Counted from the first letter of the stretch, positions 27,413-37,395 are shown. The stretch: 64,000 nucleotides of DNA from Paenibacillus glycanilyticus NBRC 16618 (GCF_004000805.1 NZ_BILY01000026.1:1-64000), one strand, 5' to 3'. Made by a program: numbers and translations. Notes: generated by a model from the letters alone, not told the origin.

Positions 27413-28501
27413 TTATTTGGTGTTGACTAATTTTCTTTTGGCGGAAGTCATAATCCACAGACCTATCGGTATACCTATCGCGCATACCGGAATAACGATC
27501 GTTTCCCACAATTTCTGGAGCGTCATTATGGCTGCTTCATTAGGGATGGCCAACGCAATGATATAAATGAGAGGAGCGGTGAACCAGAATAGGCGTTTCC
27601 AGGACTTGATCCGGAAGGACTGAGCCATTTCATAGCTGGTAATGAACAAGTAAAGCGACATTTTCGCAAACACTCCGAATATCCAAATAAAAATGACAAG
27701 AATATCGACATTCTGAATGAAATTCAAAATGTTGATCGACCGAACCAGCATGAAATAAGGGAATCGAAGCTCTTGGGCAACCGTTGGACCAAACACCATA
27801 AGAACCATCAGCGTTGACAGGATAAGCATGCCCCCGGTTAACCAGACGCTTGCCAAGGCCTTCCTCACAATATGCTTGGGATTGGATACAAACGACAACA
27901 GAACAAGCACCATAAAAGATTCAGCCAGAAACGAAGTGGGCGCGAAGGAGGCGCTTACGATTTCCGTCAGGCTTGCATCGCCAACCACCGGCAGCAAATT
28001 AATCCATTTCGCGTTTGTTGCATTCAGAAGAAAACTCACCAAGAGGGTAAGAATCGTTAGAGGTCCCGCGATTTCGCAAAAACGACCGATCCCCTTAATT
28101 CCGCTTGTACCCGCCAAGTAAATGGCGGCAATCAGAATCATGGCCATCAGCACCCATACCGGCGTTTTGTCCAAGAGGACCAGATGAAGGAAATCCGCAA
28201 AAGAACGAAGGACATCTCCGGATAAAATAAACCAGGCCGTAAAATACGGAAGAATGACAATTTTGCCCAGCCATGGCCCAAAAAGCTCCCGGCTGAATTG
28301 GGCCAGACTTTGGCCAGGATGCAGCATGCCAACTTTGACAACCAGAACGGTGATCGCCCCGCCTAGCAGGCATGCAAGGAGCATGGACAGCCAAGCATCT
28401 TGTTCGGCTATCTTCACGGCAGGCGATATGCGAAGCCAGACAGCCATCACCACTTCCGCGGTTGCCACAATCCAGAATAATTGCCATCCCGTAATTTTCA
28501 T
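27413..28501 (-). CDS. Spore germinant receptor subunit B (GerAB family permease)
   Basis: About 362 aa, ten or so membrane segments, starting MKITGWQLFWIVATAEV, the usual first helix of the GerAB/YndE group. Third and last gene of a minus-strand A-C-B operon. ATG 28501 is preceded by AAAGGAC; an in-frame codon at 28522 is less well placed. It differs strongly from the B-subunit at 6057, so the two receptors probably recognise different nutrients. Confidence 0.9.
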   Translation of the reverse strand: MKITGWQLFWIVATAEVVMAVWLRISPAVKIAEQDAWLSMLLACLLGGAITVLVVKVGMLHPGQSLAQFSRELFGPWLGKIVILPYFTAWFILSGDVLRSFADFLHLVLLDKTPVWVLMAMILIAAIYLAGTSGIKGIGRFCEIAGPLTILTLLVSFLLNATNAKWINLLPVVGDASLTEIVSASFAPTSFLAESFMVLVLLSFVSNPKHIVRKALASVWLTGGMLILSTLMVLMVFGPTVAQELRFPYFMLVRSINILNFIQNVDILVIFIWIFGVFAKMSLYLFITSYEMAQSFRIKSWKRLFWFTAPLIYIIALAIPNEAAIMTLQKLWETIVIPVCAIGIPIGLWIMTSAKRKLVNTK

Positions 28502-28534
28502 TTCCTTCGTCCTTTCCCGCATGCCTGCTGAACA

Positions 28535-29671
28535 TCATATCGAAGAATTCGTTTGTCCCGGATCCTCGTACCGAAGCTGTACCTCTACCGTGATTGGAAG
28601 CCTGCTGAACGTCTCGTTCCAGTTATTCTGCAAAGATTTCCATTCACCGGGGAACTTGCGGTGCACATGTTTGCCGATTCCGAAAATATCTGCTTTATAT
28701 TGCCCCTGAGCTTTACGGACCAGCTTGTTTACGGCCTGTTCAGCTTCACGGCTTAAGCTTTCTTCGATTTTTCGGAGCTCCTTGCCTTGGGAAGGGTCCC
28801 GCATTGTATTGTTTTCCACAAGGTTTCCTTTTCCGCTTAATTGAATATGTATGCGCATGCCTTTCGAGTCTTTGACCACTCCGATCCGGCTCTTGAGAGC
28901 TTGCGCCCTTAAGCTGATACTGCCATTGCTTTGAGTTCCCGAGGTTGAAACGGTAAGGGCTCTTTGCCTTCCCTTAATCCAATTCGCATAATACGATTCG
29001 TCCGGCTTCAGAAATCCGCCCAGCCTATGCGAATTTTCCTTATTCAGAATCGCTGCTCCCGCGTAGATGAACCTTTTTGTACTCGCATTGTAACTAATGG
29101 CCGGCAACAATACGGCTCCGCCTTTTGTCCGCGAGTCGCACAGAAATTCCCTATAGTAATAAGGTTTCATCCCGAGCGCCAACTGAACGCTTCCCAATGC
29201 CGTGCTGATCAACGGATCAAAGACAGGCTCCGTGGCAAGGATTTCCTTCGCCGTTCCGTCTTTTACGACAAAAATGACGGATCTCATCTCCGATTTCGGA
29301 TTTCGCACGACCATATCCAAATATTTGTCCATTCCTTGCTCGGCCATACGCTGGCCAATCAGCAGCGTCTGGCGATGCGCGTAGAACAAGGTGCGGGATA
29401 GCTGCGTCTGCAGATTCTGACCCGCATCCATAAAGTCCTTGCCGGTAGCGCTGACTACTACGAAGCTTTTTTTCTTGCTGGGTCCGGTATCCGGACCTCC
29501 CAAACCAGCCGGAACGGCAATCTGGGAGCTGACATCCAGCCTTCCTTCCGCATTTATATCCAGCCCTCCGCCGATAACAATCGCCAGCTGGTCAGGCTCT
29601 TTAAGATTCCAGCAGCCGGCCGTTGCCGCTGACAGAATCAATAAGCATATGGTTATCAAGTATTTTTTCAT
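28535..29671 (-). CDS. Spore germinant receptor subunit C (Ger(x)C lipoprotein)
   Basis: 378 aa. Signal peptide with lipobox TAGC followed by WNLKEPDQLAIVIGGGLD; C-terminal ITVEVQLRYEDPGQ. Lies 15 bases after the A-subunit and 33 bases before the B-subunit start. Confidence 0.92.
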   Translation of the reverse strand: MKKYLITICLLILSAATAGCWNLKEPDQLAIVIGGGLDINAEGRLDVSSQIAVPAGLGGPDTGPSKKKSFVVVSATGKDFMDAGQNLQTQLSRTLFYAHRQTLLIGQRMAEQGMDKYLDMVVRNPKSEMRSVIFVVKDGTAKEILATEPVFDPLISTALGSVQLALGMKPYYYREFLCDSRTKGGAVLLPAISYNASTKRFIYAGAAILNKENSHRLGGFLKPDESYYANWIKGRQRALTVSTSGTQSNGSISLRAQALKSRIGVVKDSKGMRIHIQLSGKGNLVENNTMRDPSQGKELRKIEESLSREAEQAVNKLVRKAQGQYKADIFGIGKHVHRKFPGEWKSLQNNWNETFSRLPITVEVQLRYEDPGQTNSSI

Positions 29672-29686
29672 TGAATGGATCCCGCC

Positions 29687-31171
29687 TTAATTCATGCGCT
29701 TTCTGGGCCTTCTCAAAAAAACATTTTTCAGCTTGCTTTTACTGGTCGGCGCGATCGGTTCAAGATACGGCGTTCCAAGCGGGCTTAATTGAATCAGGTG
29801 GGACAGGATCATGATCAATCCAAGCGCAACGCCAAAGAGACCAAATAATCCGGACAGAACGAGCAGCGGGAATCTCAGCATTCGAAGCGGATAACCAAAC
29901 CGGTATCGCGGAATAACAAAGGACGAGATACCGGCTGCCGATACGACGATAACAATAGGAGCCGAAATGATTCCCGCTTGCACGGCCGCTTGACCGATAA
30001 CCAAAGCTCCAACGATGCTGACGAGCGGACCGATTTGCTGCGGCAGGCGAATCCCGGCTTCCCTTAATCCTTCGAACATGAATTCCATCAGGAACACCTC
30101 GATCACCGTTGGAAAAGGAGATTGTTCCCTAAGTCCCGTTATGCTCAGCATAAGTTTCGGAGGCATCATCTCGGGATGATAAGTAGTCAGCGCGATATAA
30201 ATGGATGGGAAGAGAATCGAAAAAAGAGCGAACAAATAGCGGATCCACCGGTTCATCGTTACATACAGGAATCGTTCGTAATAATCATCCGGGGCCTGAA
30301 GACCGTCCCAGAACGTCATTGGAACGACAAGCACGATCGGTGATCCGTTAACGAAGACGGCAATTCTTCCTTCCAGCAGACCCGCGGACACAACATCGGC
30401 CCGTTCCGTGCTTTGCATTTGAGGGAATGGAGAATAACTTGTGTCTTCGATATATTCTTCGATATAACCGGATTCCAGGACGCTCTGAATGTCGATTGCG
30501 CCGATTCTGGTCCTTACTTCATTAACGAGAGCAGGGGTGGAAAGACCATCGATATACGCAAGAACAACCTCGGTTTTCGTCAATTTGCCGATTTGAAAAG
30601 ATTCCATCTTCAGATCGGGCGTCACGATAATCCGTCTAAGCAGCGTTGTATTCGTTCGAAGAAGTTCGGTGAAGCTTTCGCGGGTGCCGCGCAGAGCCGC
30701 TTCGGTGGAAGGCTCTTCAATGGAACGCGTCTCGTATTGGGAGACATCCGCAAGAAGAACGAAGGGATCGCCGTCTGCGAGAAACGCAACATTTCCTTTT
30801 AAAATAAGGTCGGCGGCCTCTTCGAATTTGGTAATCCTCTGGGTCTGCAAAGCCGCAATAAGCTCCATATCCAGCATTTGCGCCAGGCTGCCAAGCGTCC
30901 CGAGACCTTGGGGAATTCCCTCATACAGCAATGGCTTAAGGATCGTGTTTTGAACGAGATCTTTATCGATCATGCCGTCGACGTACACAAGCAGCAGGAA
31001 GATGTTGCCTTGCATAGTCATGCGCCGAAAGACTACATCGGAACAGTTCTCGAATATGGAACGGAGCGTTTGTTCATTTTCCGTGAGGGAAGGACTAACC
31101 GCTTTAGCGGCATTTCTTTGCGAAACGGTGCGTTCGTTATGGGATGACATTGGAGTTGCAGCACCTGCCAC
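29687..31171 (-). CDS. Spore germinant receptor subunit A (GerA/GerKA family)
   Basis: 494 aa, shorter than the A-subunit of operon 1 by about 45 residues at the N-terminus. Contains IEEPSTEAALRGTRESFTELLRTN and the YSPFPQMQSTERADVV region typical of the family, followed by five or so membrane segments. Start is uncertain: GTG 31171 and ATG 31150 are both possible and neither has a well spaced ribosome site (AGGTG lies 12 bases before 31150). Heads the A-C-B operon. Confidence 0.92.
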   Translation of the reverse strand: MAGAATPMSSHNERTVSQRNAAKAVSPSLTENEQTLRSIFENCSDVVFRRMTMQGNIFLLLVYVDGMIDKDLVQNTILKPLLYEGIPQGLGTLGSLAQMLDMELIAALQTQRITKFEEAADLILKGNVAFLADGDPFVLLADVSQYETRSIEEPSTEAALRGTRESFTELLRTNTTLLRRIIVTPDLKMESFQIGKLTKTEVVLAYIDGLSTPALVNEVRTRIGAIDIQSVLESGYIEEYIEDTSYSPFPQMQSTERADVVSAGLLEGRIAVFVNGSPIVLVVPMTFWDGLQAPDDYYERFLYVTMNRWIRYLFALFSILFPSIYIALTTYHPEMMPPKLMLSITGLREQSPFPTVIEVFLMEFMFEGLREAGIRLPQQIGPLVSIVGALVIGQAAVQAGIISAPIVIVVSAAGISSFVIPRYRFGYPLRMLRFPLLVLSGLFGLFGVALGLIMILSHLIQLSPLGTPYLEPIAPTSKSKLKNVFLRRPRKRMN

Positions 31172-31250
31172 TGGAAAAGTTTTGTGTTTCTTGATACTAT
31201 ACCCAAACCGTTTGCTCCCTACACTCCGTCACTGATTTGTTCCTTATGCC

Positions 31251-31286
31251 AAACAGCCTCCGCCCAATGTTGCGCGGAGGCTGTTT
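31251..31286. terminator. Hairpin terminator downstream of ABC-2 operon
   Basis: Thirteen-pair stem AAACAGCCTCCGC / GCGGAGGCTGTTT with a ten-base loop, 38 bases past the end of the minus-strand exporter operon. T run is short on both strands. Confidence 0.65.
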
Positions 31287-31323
31287 CATCATATAGGAGG
31301 AAGAAGAGAGGGAGGTCCGCTAG

Positions 31324-32106
31324 TTACGAACCCGTCGAGCGATAATGCCGGACGCCAATATGCCATAGCAGCAGGCAAGGGAGAATGAAGACTACGCCTG
31401 CGAGCGGAGACAGCATATACCGGAGCTGATGTCCGTCGGTTCGGCCAAGCACGTAGAGGAGCGGCAAATAATTGACGCAGCCTAACGGAATGACATAGGT
31501 GAAGAAATTCGTTACCCATTTCTCGTAGATCGACAGCGGGTATTTCGCCATCTCCCGGCCACCATCGGTAAAGACGTTGGCTACTTCTATACCTTGAATC
31601 GTCCAGAAACTCAGCGAGGCGGTCGCAACGAATAATCCCGAGAAGATCAGCACCCCGCAAACAATCATCAGCATAAGCGTAAAAAGCTTCGGAAAAGTAA
31701 GCTCAATCGGCAGTTTGCTCAGCGACCAGAACAATACGATCAAGCTCTGCAGCATCCGGCCAAGCCTGGCGAATTCGAATTTGGAACCCAGCACCTGCAG
31801 AATGGTGCTTCTGGGCCGGACAAGCAGACGGTCGAAGTCGCCGCTGCCAACCAGGCTTGAGAACATATCGAAACCGCGGGCGAACGTCTCGCTAAGGGCA
31901 TAGCTAAGTCCAATAACCGCGTAACATAAAGCCGCTTCGTAGAAAGTCCAGCCCTTTACCTGTCCAAACTGCGCGAACATAAAGTATAATCCGGCCAGCA
32001 CGGTTAGCGGAGTAAGCGCTTGCCCCACAGTCAGCAGCCAGAAGGAGAGACGATATTGCGCCTGCGATTTGAATAAGATGGATATATACTTCAGATACAG
32101 ATACAT
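31324..32106 (-). CDS. ABC-2 type exporter permease 2
   Basis: 260 aa, six membrane segments. ABC-2 permease of the DUF990/Paenibacillus daunorubicin-transport-like group, with VGSGDFDRLLVRPRSTILQVLG as the conserved cytoplasmic loop. ATG 32106 has GGAGG eight bases upstream. Starts 6 bases after the stop of the preceding permease. Substrate unknown. Confidence 0.87.
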   Translation of the reverse strand: MYLYLKYISILFKSQAQYRLSFWLLTVGQALTPLTVLAGLYFMFAQFGQVKGWTFYEAALCYAVIGLSYALSETFARGFDMFSSLVGSGDFDRLLVRPRSTILQVLGSKFEFARLGRMLQSLIVLFWSLSKLPIELTFPKLFTLMLMIVCGVLIFSGLFVATASLSFWTIQGIEVANVFTDGGREMAKYPLSIYEKWVTNFFTYVIPLGCVNYLPLLYVLGRTDGHQLRYMLSPLAGVVFILPCLLLWHIGVRHYRSTGS

Positions 32107-32111
32107 GCGAA

Positions 32112-32915
32112 TTAACCTCCTTGTACAACGACCTGGCGAAGAGCCCGCTTCAAGCACCATCGGCCAAGCAGGATTAATGCGGCAAGCCACACGAATTGAA
32201 TGAGAATGCCCCAAACCGCCTCGGATTGCGGAATTTGCCCGGAATAGACGCGAAACGGAAAATCGGCCGTCCAGCGAAAGGGGAGCGCATAAGTAATGGC
32301 CTGCATCCAAGACGGCATCAAGGGAACCGGAATAATCATCCCGGCCAGAAATTCTCCGATCACGGCGATTACCAGGGTGGATCCGACGGGGGACATCGTC
32401 CAAAAGACGGAAATGTAGATAAACATGGAGATGGCGATATTGACCGCGAGTCCTAGCAGAAGAGTCACCACAAACAGGGCAAAGGTTGCTGCCGTAGGCG
32501 GCATGGTTAAGTTATACGGTTTCGGCAGCAGGAAAGCTACCAGAAGAATTGGGATACAACGCAGGATAGCGCTCGCTAAACGCTGGGCAAGCAGCTTGGC
32601 ATACCAAAAGGAGTAGATCCCGCATGGCCTGCATAATTCATACGCGATATTGCCGCTTGTAATCAGATTAAAGATCTCATTGTCTCTGAACCAGAGCATG
32701 ACAAAAGCGAGGAAAATTTGTTGCAGCCATATATAAGTAGCCAATTGCTCAAGCGACATAGAGGGCTGAGCCGAGCTGTGTGCATAGAAAGCGACATACA
32801 CCATGATAAAAACAAAGCCGAAAAACAGCTGGGTAGCCATACCGGCAATTGCGGCAGTCCGATATTGCAGTCCGCTTACAAAACGCAGCTTCCAGACGGA
32901 CAGGTACGTATTCAT
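32112..32915 (-). CDS. ABC-2 type exporter permease 1
   Basis: 267 aa, six membrane segments, with the same loop type as its partner (NLITSGNIAYELCRPCGIYSFWYAKLL). Its start overlaps the ATPase gene's end by 4 bases, indicating translational coupling. Confidence 0.87.
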   Translation of the reverse strand: MNTYLSVWKLRFVSGLQYRTAAIAGMATQLFFGFVFIMVYVAFYAHSSAQPSMSLEQLATYIWLQQIFLAFVMLWFRDNEIFNLITSGNIAYELCRPCGIYSFWYAKLLAQRLASAILRCIPILLVAFLLPKPYNLTMPPTAATFALFVVTLLLGLAVNIAISMFIYISVFWTMSPVGSTLVIAVIGEFLAGMIIPVPLMPSWMQAITYALPFRWTADFPFRVYSGQIPQSEAVWGILIQFVWLAALILLGRWCLKRALRQVVVQGG

Positions 32916-33889
32916 ATCCGGTGCTCCTTGTAGAGCTCGAGCACAAGCTCCTCGACTGGCGTTGTGCCAACCTCGAGGTCAACGACCTCAACTTGCTCGG
33001 ATAGCCTGGCAATTACGCTGGCTACCGGAGTGACTTCGATATCCATGCTGTACACGGCACGCTCCGGCGACCACGACAGACAAGTTACCCCGTCGATAGG
33101 TACCGGTTCGTAATGCTCGCGGTAATCGACCGTAACAATCCGCTTCGATCCGAATCGGCTGCGCAGATCGTTCAACGTTCCATCATAGAGAAGAGTACCT
33201 TTGCCAATCATTAGGATCCGGTCGGCGAGCGCTTCAATATCGTTCATGTCATGCGTAGTCAAGATGACCGTGACGCCACGCTCCTTATTGATTCGCTTGA
33301 TAAACTGTCGAACGGCGATTTTGCTGGCGGCATCAAGACCGATTGTCGGTTCATCGAGGAATAGAATTTTAGGATCGTGAAGAAGGGAAGCGGCAATTTC
33401 GCAGCGCATGCGCTGGCCCAGGCTAAGCTGCCGGACAGGCGTCTGCACAATGTCCGTTAGCGCAAGCGATTCCGTCAGCATTGCAAGGTTGGCGTGGTAT
33501 ACATCGCCGGGAATTTTGTAAATATCGCGCAAGAGTCCAAAGGAATCGATGACGGGGACATCCCACCACAGCTGGGTTCGCTGACCGAAAACAACGCCGA
33601 TATTCCGGACATACGCCGCGCGGTCTTGCCAAGGCGTGTAGCCTAAAATTTTGCATGTTCCATTGTCCGGTACGAGAATACCGCTCATGACTTTAATGGT
33701 GGTTGATTTACCGGCACCGTTCGGGCCGATATAACCTACGATTTCACCCGGGGAGATTTCAAAAGAGATATTGTGGAGCGCCTCGACAATCGTATGCTCC
33801 CGGGCGAACAGGGCTTTAACCGCTTGCCGGACCCCGGCTGTCCGCCGTGCAACCTTAAATGACTTATTAATACCTTGCAGCGCAATCAT
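32912..33889 (-). CDS. ABC-2 type exporter ATP-binding protein
   Basis: 325 aa. Walker A GPNGAGKSTTIK (~residues 55-66), signature LSLGQRMRCEIAASLLHDPK, Walker B ILFLDEPTIGLD, and switch His in TTHDMND. A ~90-residue C-terminal extension follows the ATPase core. First gene of the three-gene exporter operon behind AAGGAGG. Confidence 0.93.
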   Translation of the reverse strand: MIALQGINKSFKVARRTAGVRQAVKALFAREHTIVEALHNISFEISPGEIVGYIGPNGAGKSTTIKVMSGILVPDNGTCKILGYTPWQDRAAYVRNIGVVFGQRTQLWWDVPVIDSFGLLRDIYKIPGDVYHANLAMLTESLALTDIVQTPVRQLSLGQRMRCEIAASLLHDPKILFLDEPTIGLDAASKIAVRQFIKRINKERGVTVILTTHDMNDIEALADRILMIGKGTLLYDGTLNDLRSRFGSKRIVTVDYREHYEPVPIDGVTCLSWSPERAVYSMDIEVTPVASVIARLSEQVEVVDLEVGTTPVEELVLELYKEHRI

Positions 33890-34094
33890 GGAATGACGCC
33901 TCCTTAAATGAATTTTAAGTCCAGAAAAGAAATATACCGATATTTTCTAATAAAGTATAGACTTATAATAAAATCCAGGTTATAATACTATTATGGAGAT
34001 CGAGGATATCTCTGAATTGGAAAATATTGATTTTTAATTTTTTTAGGGACGAAAGTTGATTCGTTTCTTAATTTAATTACATAGATCGAGCATG

Positions 34095-34132
34095 AAACCT
34101 TGTATTTTGCTTATCGCAGATAAGGTTTTTTT
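34095..34132 (+). terminator. Weak terminator-like hairpin
   Basis: AAACCTT / AAGGTTT arms with additional inner TTGC/GCA pairing, followed by T7. Confidence 0.5.
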
Positions 34133-34156
34133 ATTGCGTTAGCCACATGATTAATT

Positions 34157-34195
34157 AAAAGGACATCTTCCCAGTCGGAGAAGATGTCCTTTTTT
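34157..34195. terminator. Strong terminator hairpin
   Basis: Perfect 14-pair stem AAAAGGACATCTTC / GAAGATGTCCTTTT followed by TTT. No intact gene lies just before it on either strand, so it probably belonged to a lost gene. Confidence 0.75.
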
Positions 34196-34320
34196 GTCAT
34201 TCTATGAAAAAATTTTCAAGAGGACTGGTGATATGACTCAATCGTTCAACCCTCTAACTGTATACGCTAGTAAGTATGGAGATTGATAGTTTCCGAGAGA
34301 GGGAAAAGGAGGATGGAGCG

Positions 34321-34747
34321 ATGAAAATTATCGTAAACGAGAAATAACTGAAGGAATATTTCGACGGGCTTGCCCGTCTGCTGCAAGTTAGGCCATGACG
34401 AGCGCGTAACATTCGATCCTAAAGTGTATTCGGCTGCCGATTATGTACGGCAGTTGTCGGGATTCGAAACGACGATCAACCTCAAGCTGCATGCCAATCT
34501 GCTATCTGCGGCGGCTAACGTTCCCTTTGTATGTATCGGCTACCGGTTCAAAGGCTTCGATCTGATGAACGGTCTGGACTTGGCCGATTGGATTGTTGCT
34601 TCGGACGACCGACAATTGGCCGACAAACTGACGCAGAAAGTTCAAGCCGCCGCGGCATGGCGGGAAGGGTATATCGGCAAGCTGGAAGAGGGACGCCAAG
34701 CTGCTTATCAATCGCTCGTTAAGCCGTTTGCGGAGAAGTTATTCTAA
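34321..34747 (+). pseudogene. Remnant of a polysaccharide pyruvyl transferase gene
   Basis: The longest open piece (about 34383-34747) encodes the C-terminal third of a polysaccharide pyruvyl transferase: GFETTINLKLHANLLSAAAN, VPFVCIGYRFKGFDLMNGL and DLADWIVASDD match the family's sialyltransferase-like end. Upstream, a good ribosome site and ATG at 34321 lead into eight codons and a stop (MKIIVNEK*); LKEYFDGLARLLQ then continues in that frame before a shift near 34380 into the open piece. The N-terminal two thirds are missing. Dead by in-frame stop, frameshift and deletion. Confidence 0.75.
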
Positions 34748-34756
34748 TGTTGCTTT

Positions 34757-34797
34757 AAAAGAGATTGTCCGCTTATGAGAGGGCAATCTCTTTTTTG
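34757..34797 (+). terminator. Terminator after pyruvyl transferase remnant
   Basis: AAAAGAGATTG / CAATCTCTTTT hairpin with inner TCC/GGG pairing and a T6 run; it was evidently the terminator of the intact gene. Confidence 0.8.
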
Positions 34798-34995
34798 TTG
34801 ATGCAACAAATCGATAATACCAACGTCTATAGAGTGTTTCTAAGGGTAGGAAATCGATTGTTGCCAAACCAAATAAAACTTTTAGATGAAGGTAACAAGG
34901 ATTTCGAACATTCGTATAGTATTCATTTACACAGTAGGATTTATTTGGTTAGAAGGATGGCGTTTAGCAAGACTAAGAGGCGTAGGTGATCCTTT

Positions 34996-36645
34996 TTGTT
35001 TCTTATTGATTATATTGTGAATCTATCGATCTTTTCGCTGCTGGTTAGCGTTCCATTCATTTTCCGTTCATTTATAAATTTCAAGCCGCTGAAGCATCCG
35101 CTCTGGGGAGGTCTTTATGCGGGAGTTGTTTCCGTCATCCTCGTTTTATTAGCGGTTAAGCAGCAAGGCTATGTCTACGACATTCGATATTCTCCCGTTA
35201 TTTTGATGTTTGCCTATCTCGGCCCCATACCGGGCATTATCACCGGGTTATTCGCGTTGTCCGTCCGTTTGCTTTCAAGCGGCAATTGGATGCCCGCCAT
35301 TGAAGGCTGGGCTTTTATTATGCTGGCTTTTTCCCTTCTGCATATTTACTTCTCCCGCCGGCAGCTGCCGCCTATTAAGAGAAGCCTTGCATTTTCGGGC
35401 GCCTATGTCCTGCTGTACGCATGCGTGGTATTTACCTTCCGGATCCTGGTGAACGAACCGCTCTTTCATCTGCAGTACGTCTGTTTTGTCATATTGGGCG
35501 TATTGTTAGGCGCGCTGTTAATTGAATCCCATGAACGTCTGCGCCGCACCATCGCCGAACGCAACGAAATGGAGCTGTCGCTTCTCGAGAGTGAATACCA
35601 GTACCGGTTAATTGCCGAGAATACGTCCGACCTCATTGTGGTGATGGATCCTGATCACTCGATACGGTATTTCTCGCCGTCCCACGCGTTTGTGCTTGGA
35701 TATTCTAGTCTGTCCTTGAACCGCGCGGAGCTGGACCGGATCATAAGTCCGGATGATGCAAAGATGTTTAACCAGATGATAATGAAAATAATAAATCAGA
35801 AAAAATCGCTGTCGATGGAAATTTGGTTCAGGCATACGGACGGCCGATTGATACCATTTGATTCGTTATGCAAGCCGGTTGAGGGCAAGGATGGCCGGAT
35901 CGAGCATATCGTCATTATCAGCCGGGATATCTCCGAACGCAAAAAGGCAGAGGAGTTTCTGCTGCAATCCGAGAAACTCTCGATTGTCGGGGAATTGGCC
36001 GCCGGTGTTGCCCACGAGATTCGCAATCCGCTGACTACGCTCAAAGGATTTCTCCAATTATATAAAATAGAGAACCCTACTATGAAATATGGGGATTTGC
36101 TCCGGGACGAGCTGGAACGCATCGAAATCATTACAAGCGAGCTTCTGTCGATGGCTAAGCCGCAGGCGGCGATGTATACCGTCGTGAACGTCAAGGACGT
36201 CATTGAGCAAACGCTTGAATTTCTGACGCCGCAGACGCTGTTAAGCAATATTGAATTCATTCGCGAATACGAAGGAGATTATTTCCCGGTTACATGCGCC
36301 AAACATCAATTAAAGCAGGTGTTCCTCAATGTTTTAAAAAATGCGATCGAATCCATGTCTAACGGAGGGAAAATTCATATCGGCATGCAATTGGACGAAG
36401 CAGGTGAGTGTTTAATTTCCATTCAAGATCAAGGCTGCGGCATTCCGGAGGAACATCTTCACCGTTTGGGACAGCCCTTCTACAGCTTGAAAGAGAAGGG
36501 AACGGGACTAGGACTCATGATTAGTCACAAAATAATTAAGCAATATCACGGCCGTATCATTTATGACAGCAAAGTAGACATAGGTACCCGAATCGAAATC
36601 AGACTGCCGATTCATAATCATTCAAAAGATCGGGCTGGTAAATAA
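34996..36645 (+). CDS. Sensor histidine kinase, 5TM-PAS-HisKA (sporulation-kinase-like)
   Basis: 549 aa. Five to six membrane segments of the 5TMR-LYT kind (~1-175), a PAS domain (~195-315), then HisKA with the phospho-accepting His in ELAAGVAHEIRNPLTTLKGF and a HATPase domain (NVLKNAIESM, DQGCGIPEEH, KGTGLGLMIS). The layout is that of B. subtilis KinB/KinD-type kinases feeding the sporulation phosphorelay. Start TTG 34996 behind AGGTGAT. No response regulator is adjacent. Confidence 0.88.
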   Translation: MFLIDYIVNLSIFSLLVSVPFIFRSFINFKPLKHPLWGGLYAGVVSVILVLLAVKQQGYVYDIRYSPVILMFAYLGPIPGIITGLFALSVRLLSSGNWMPAIEGWAFIMLAFSLLHIYFSRRQLPPIKRSLAFSGAYVLLYACVVFTFRILVNEPLFHLQYVCFVILGVLLGALLIESHERLRRTIAERNEMELSLLESEYQYRLIAENTSDLIVVMDPDHSIRYFSPSHAFVLGYSSLSLNRAELDRIISPDDAKMFNQMIMKIINQKKSLSMEIWFRHTDGRLIPFDSLCKPVEGKDGRIEHIVIISRDISERKKAEEFLLQSEKLSIVGELAAGVAHEIRNPLTTLKGFLQLYKIENPTMKYGDLLRDELERIEIITSELLSMAKPQAAMYTVVNVKDVIEQTLEFLTPQTLLSNIEFIREYEGDYFPVTCAKHQLKQVFLNVLKNAIESMSNGGKIHIGMQLDEAGECLISIQDQGCGIPEEHLHRLGQPFYSLKEKGTGLGLMISHKIIKQYHGRIIYDSKVDIGTRIEIRLPIHNHSKDRAGK

Positions 36646-36670
36646 GCATCCGGAGAGAGAAGGTATAGGT

Positions 36671-37360
36671 ATGAGATTGGAAGTTATAGCAACGTGCATG
36701 GACGATGCCTTGACGGCGGAAGCGAACGGAGCGGACCGTCTTGAGCTAATAACGGCGATTACGGAAGGAGGCTTAACGCCAGGAATCGGTCTAGTGGAGC
36801 GGGTGGTACAAGCCGTCCGGATTCCGGTATTTGTAATGGTGCGTCCACACAGCCGTTCGTTTGTGTACGCGGAGCATGATATCGATACGATGGCTTCGGA
36901 AATAAAAGCGATTGTAAATGCCGGAGCGGCAGGCATTGTGCTAGGCGCTTTAACGCCTGAGGGGAAAATCGACGAACAGGCGCTTGAGAGGCTTCTGCCG
37001 CTTACCGGCGGTTTGCAAGTAACGTTTCACCGAGCGTTTGACGAGCTGGCCGATCAGCATGAAGGACTTCGAACCTTGATGAAGTATCCGCAAATTACGC
37101 GAGTCTTAACTTCTGCCGGGCCAAGACCGGCGATAGAATCGGTGAAGGAAATGGCCGATCTTGTTTCAGCAGCCACACGAAGCCATCTTGCGATTTTGGC
37201 GGGAAGCGGTCTTACGACGGAAGGCGTTGCAGACTTTATAATGCGGACCGGAGTAGGGGAGGTTCACTTTGGATCGGCTGTCCGGTACAACAAATCCAAC
37301 CTGTCGCCGATAGATCCTTCCGCGCTCCGGCAGCTGGCTGACAATTTACACCTGTTGTGA
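36671..37360 (+). CDS. cutC: Copper homeostasis protein CutC
   Basis: 229 aa TIM-barrel CutC. Family features visible: GADRLELITAITEGGLTPG near the start, PVFVMVRPHSRSFVYAEHDI, and HRAFDELAD. The role in copper handling is debated for bacterial homologues. Follows the kinase gene by 25 bases and ends at a terminator. Confidence 0.93.
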   Translation: MRLEVIATCMDDALTAEANGADRLELITAITEGGLTPGIGLVERVVQAVRIPVFVMVRPHSRSFVYAEHDIDTMASEIKAIVNAGAAGIVLGALTPEGKIDEQALERLLPLTGGLQVTFHRAFDELADQHEGLRTLMKYPQITRVLTSAGPRPAIESVKEMADLVSAATRSHLAILAGSGLTTEGVADFIMRTGVGEVHFGSAVRYNKSNLSPIDPSALRQLADNLHLL

Positions 37361-37395
37361 TGAACGTATATAAATAAATATATATATATACAAAA

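Larger units (their letters stand above)
33890..34320. other. 430-bp AT-rich intergenic region
   Basis: Noticeably more AT-rich than its surroundings. Holds two terminator-like hairpins (34095-34132 and 34157-34195) and ends with a strong ribosome site AAAAGGAGG in front of the broken gene at 34321. No convincing gene is seen; a 14-codon ATG frame at 33993 has no ribosome site. Confidence 0.6.

Noticed and set aside
34801..34989. Short frame starting MQQIDNTNVYRVF between the pyruvyl transferase terminator and the kinase gene
   Set aside because: No ribosome site (it sits in the terminator's T run), no recognisable family and an implausible basic tail. I treat 34802-34995 as non-coding.
37370..37391. 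AT dinucleotide run as an origin or attachment site
   Set aside because: It is short, has no DnaA boxes or flanking direct repeats, and is simply next to the cutC terminator.
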